A stretch of 9,290 nt of DNA from assembly GCA_030428825.1 (NCBI GenBank), contig JAUIEL010000239.1, positions 1-9,290 on the forward strand, read 5' to 3'. Below, piece after piece: positions 9,121 through 9,290 of this stretch (positions are counted from its first letter, which is position 1; the number at the start of each line of letters is the position of its first letter). This DNA comes from a bacterium. Its GTDB lineage: Bacteria; Planctomycetota; B15-G4; JADJEK01. The notes below the pieces were generated by a model, which was not told the origin of the DNA, did not search any database, and saw only the letters and a list, made by a program, of their open reading frames with translations. The translations under genes and the position numbers were made by a program.

Positions 9121-9290
9121 ATGGCCTCGCGCGGGCCTACGCCGATTTCGCGACCGGGTGGCAGCCTCTGCGAGCGTCGTTCGAGGAGGGGGCGTCGCCG
9201 AACCGCGAGGACGCGTACGCACACCGTTTCCGCCTGATCCACGAGTTTCGTCGCTTCACGCTGGAGGACACGTTTCTTCCCCGCCAGCTC
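9096..9290 (+). CDS. PaaX-family transcriptional regulator, internal C-terminal-domain fragment, both ends missing
   Basis: The frame whose codons begin at 9096 is open to the window edge and reads LVARCWDLDGLARAYADF, then a TGWQPL segment, then RLIHEFRRFTLEDTFLPRQL. It matches the C-terminal domain of E. coli PaaX in order and spacing (ECWHL, YETF, RPL, then LLIHFYRRVVLKDPLLPEEL). PaaX proteins are GntR-like repressors of phenylacetate degradation genes that respond to phenylacetyl-CoA; what this homologue controls cannot be told from the fragment. The N-terminal winged-helix domain is absent because the sequence switches to tuf. Codon use is looser than in the neighbouring genes: 2 of 6 Phe are TTT, and CGT, CGA and CTT appear. 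That fits an ordinary regulator, or DNA from another genome. It continues beyond the window. Confidence 0.8.

Noticed and set aside
7723..9222. A 499-codon minus-strand frame across secE, tuf and the junction
   Set aside because: It is an alternate frame of tuf and secE with a disordered Arg/Gly-rich product, and it crosses a spacer with hairpins.
9108..9242. An apparent 45-residue novel N-terminal extension of EF-Tu starting at an ATG at 9240-9242
   Set aside because: The opposite strand of this stretch encodes a good PaaX C-terminal domain and the extension resembles no EF-Tu, so it is antisense sequence beyond the breakpoint, not a new domain.

Overview
The window is a bacterial core transcription/translation gene cluster in a GC-rich genome, carried almost entirely on the minus strand. 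In transcription order (right to left) it holds tuf (3' part only), secE, nusG, rplK, rplA, rplJ, rplL, rpoB and rpoC (5' part only, running off the left edge). This is the widely conserved secE-nusG-rplKAJL-rpoBC order. The proteins are intact and of normal length apart from the two partial end genes, and key motifs are preserved.

Organism: several protein features look like Planctomycetota or a close relative. They include a SecE with two extra N-terminal membrane segments and a conserved NHPKLADLLI linker before the WPS motif, the DHGLEAILRETFPI and PERGSWIE blocks in RpoB, and the TRDWECACGKY segment in RpoC. This assignment rests on recalled family patterns and is moderate in strength. 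Third codon positions are almost all G or C, so long spurious frames stay open on both strands.

Layout: 1-1177 rpoC 5' part; 1178-1289 spacer with two GC-rich hairpins; 1290-4988 rpoB; 4989-5140 spacer with a perfect 12-bp hairpin; 5141-5563 rplL; 5625-6155 rplJ; 6165-6851 rplA; 6853-7275 rplK; 7301-7852 nusG; 7881-8309 secE; 8310-8408 spacer with a terminator-like hairpin; 8409-9107 tuf 3' part; about 9096-9290 a PaaX-family fragment on the plus strand. No stretch above 300 bases lacks a gene. No tRNA, rRNA, CRISPR array or insertion sequence was seen.

How they work together: EF-Tu, L11, L1, L10 and L7/L12 serve elongation and the ribosomal stalks. NusG links RNA polymerase to the ribosome, SecE is part of the protein export channel, and RpoB and RpoC form the catalytic core of RNA polymerase. 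The very tight spacing from nusG to rplJ suggests one transcript, with hairpins at the ribosomal/polymerase boundary and between the two polymerase genes.

The one real anomaly is at the right end. EF-Tu homology stops abruptly inside its G domain at about 9107, and the sequence continues as the C-terminal domain of a PaaX-type regulator on the opposite strand. Both parts are broken at the same point, within a short stretch readable as either protein. An assembly chimera or a recombination breakpoint is the likely explanation. I see no evidence of a novel biological system elsewhere in the window.
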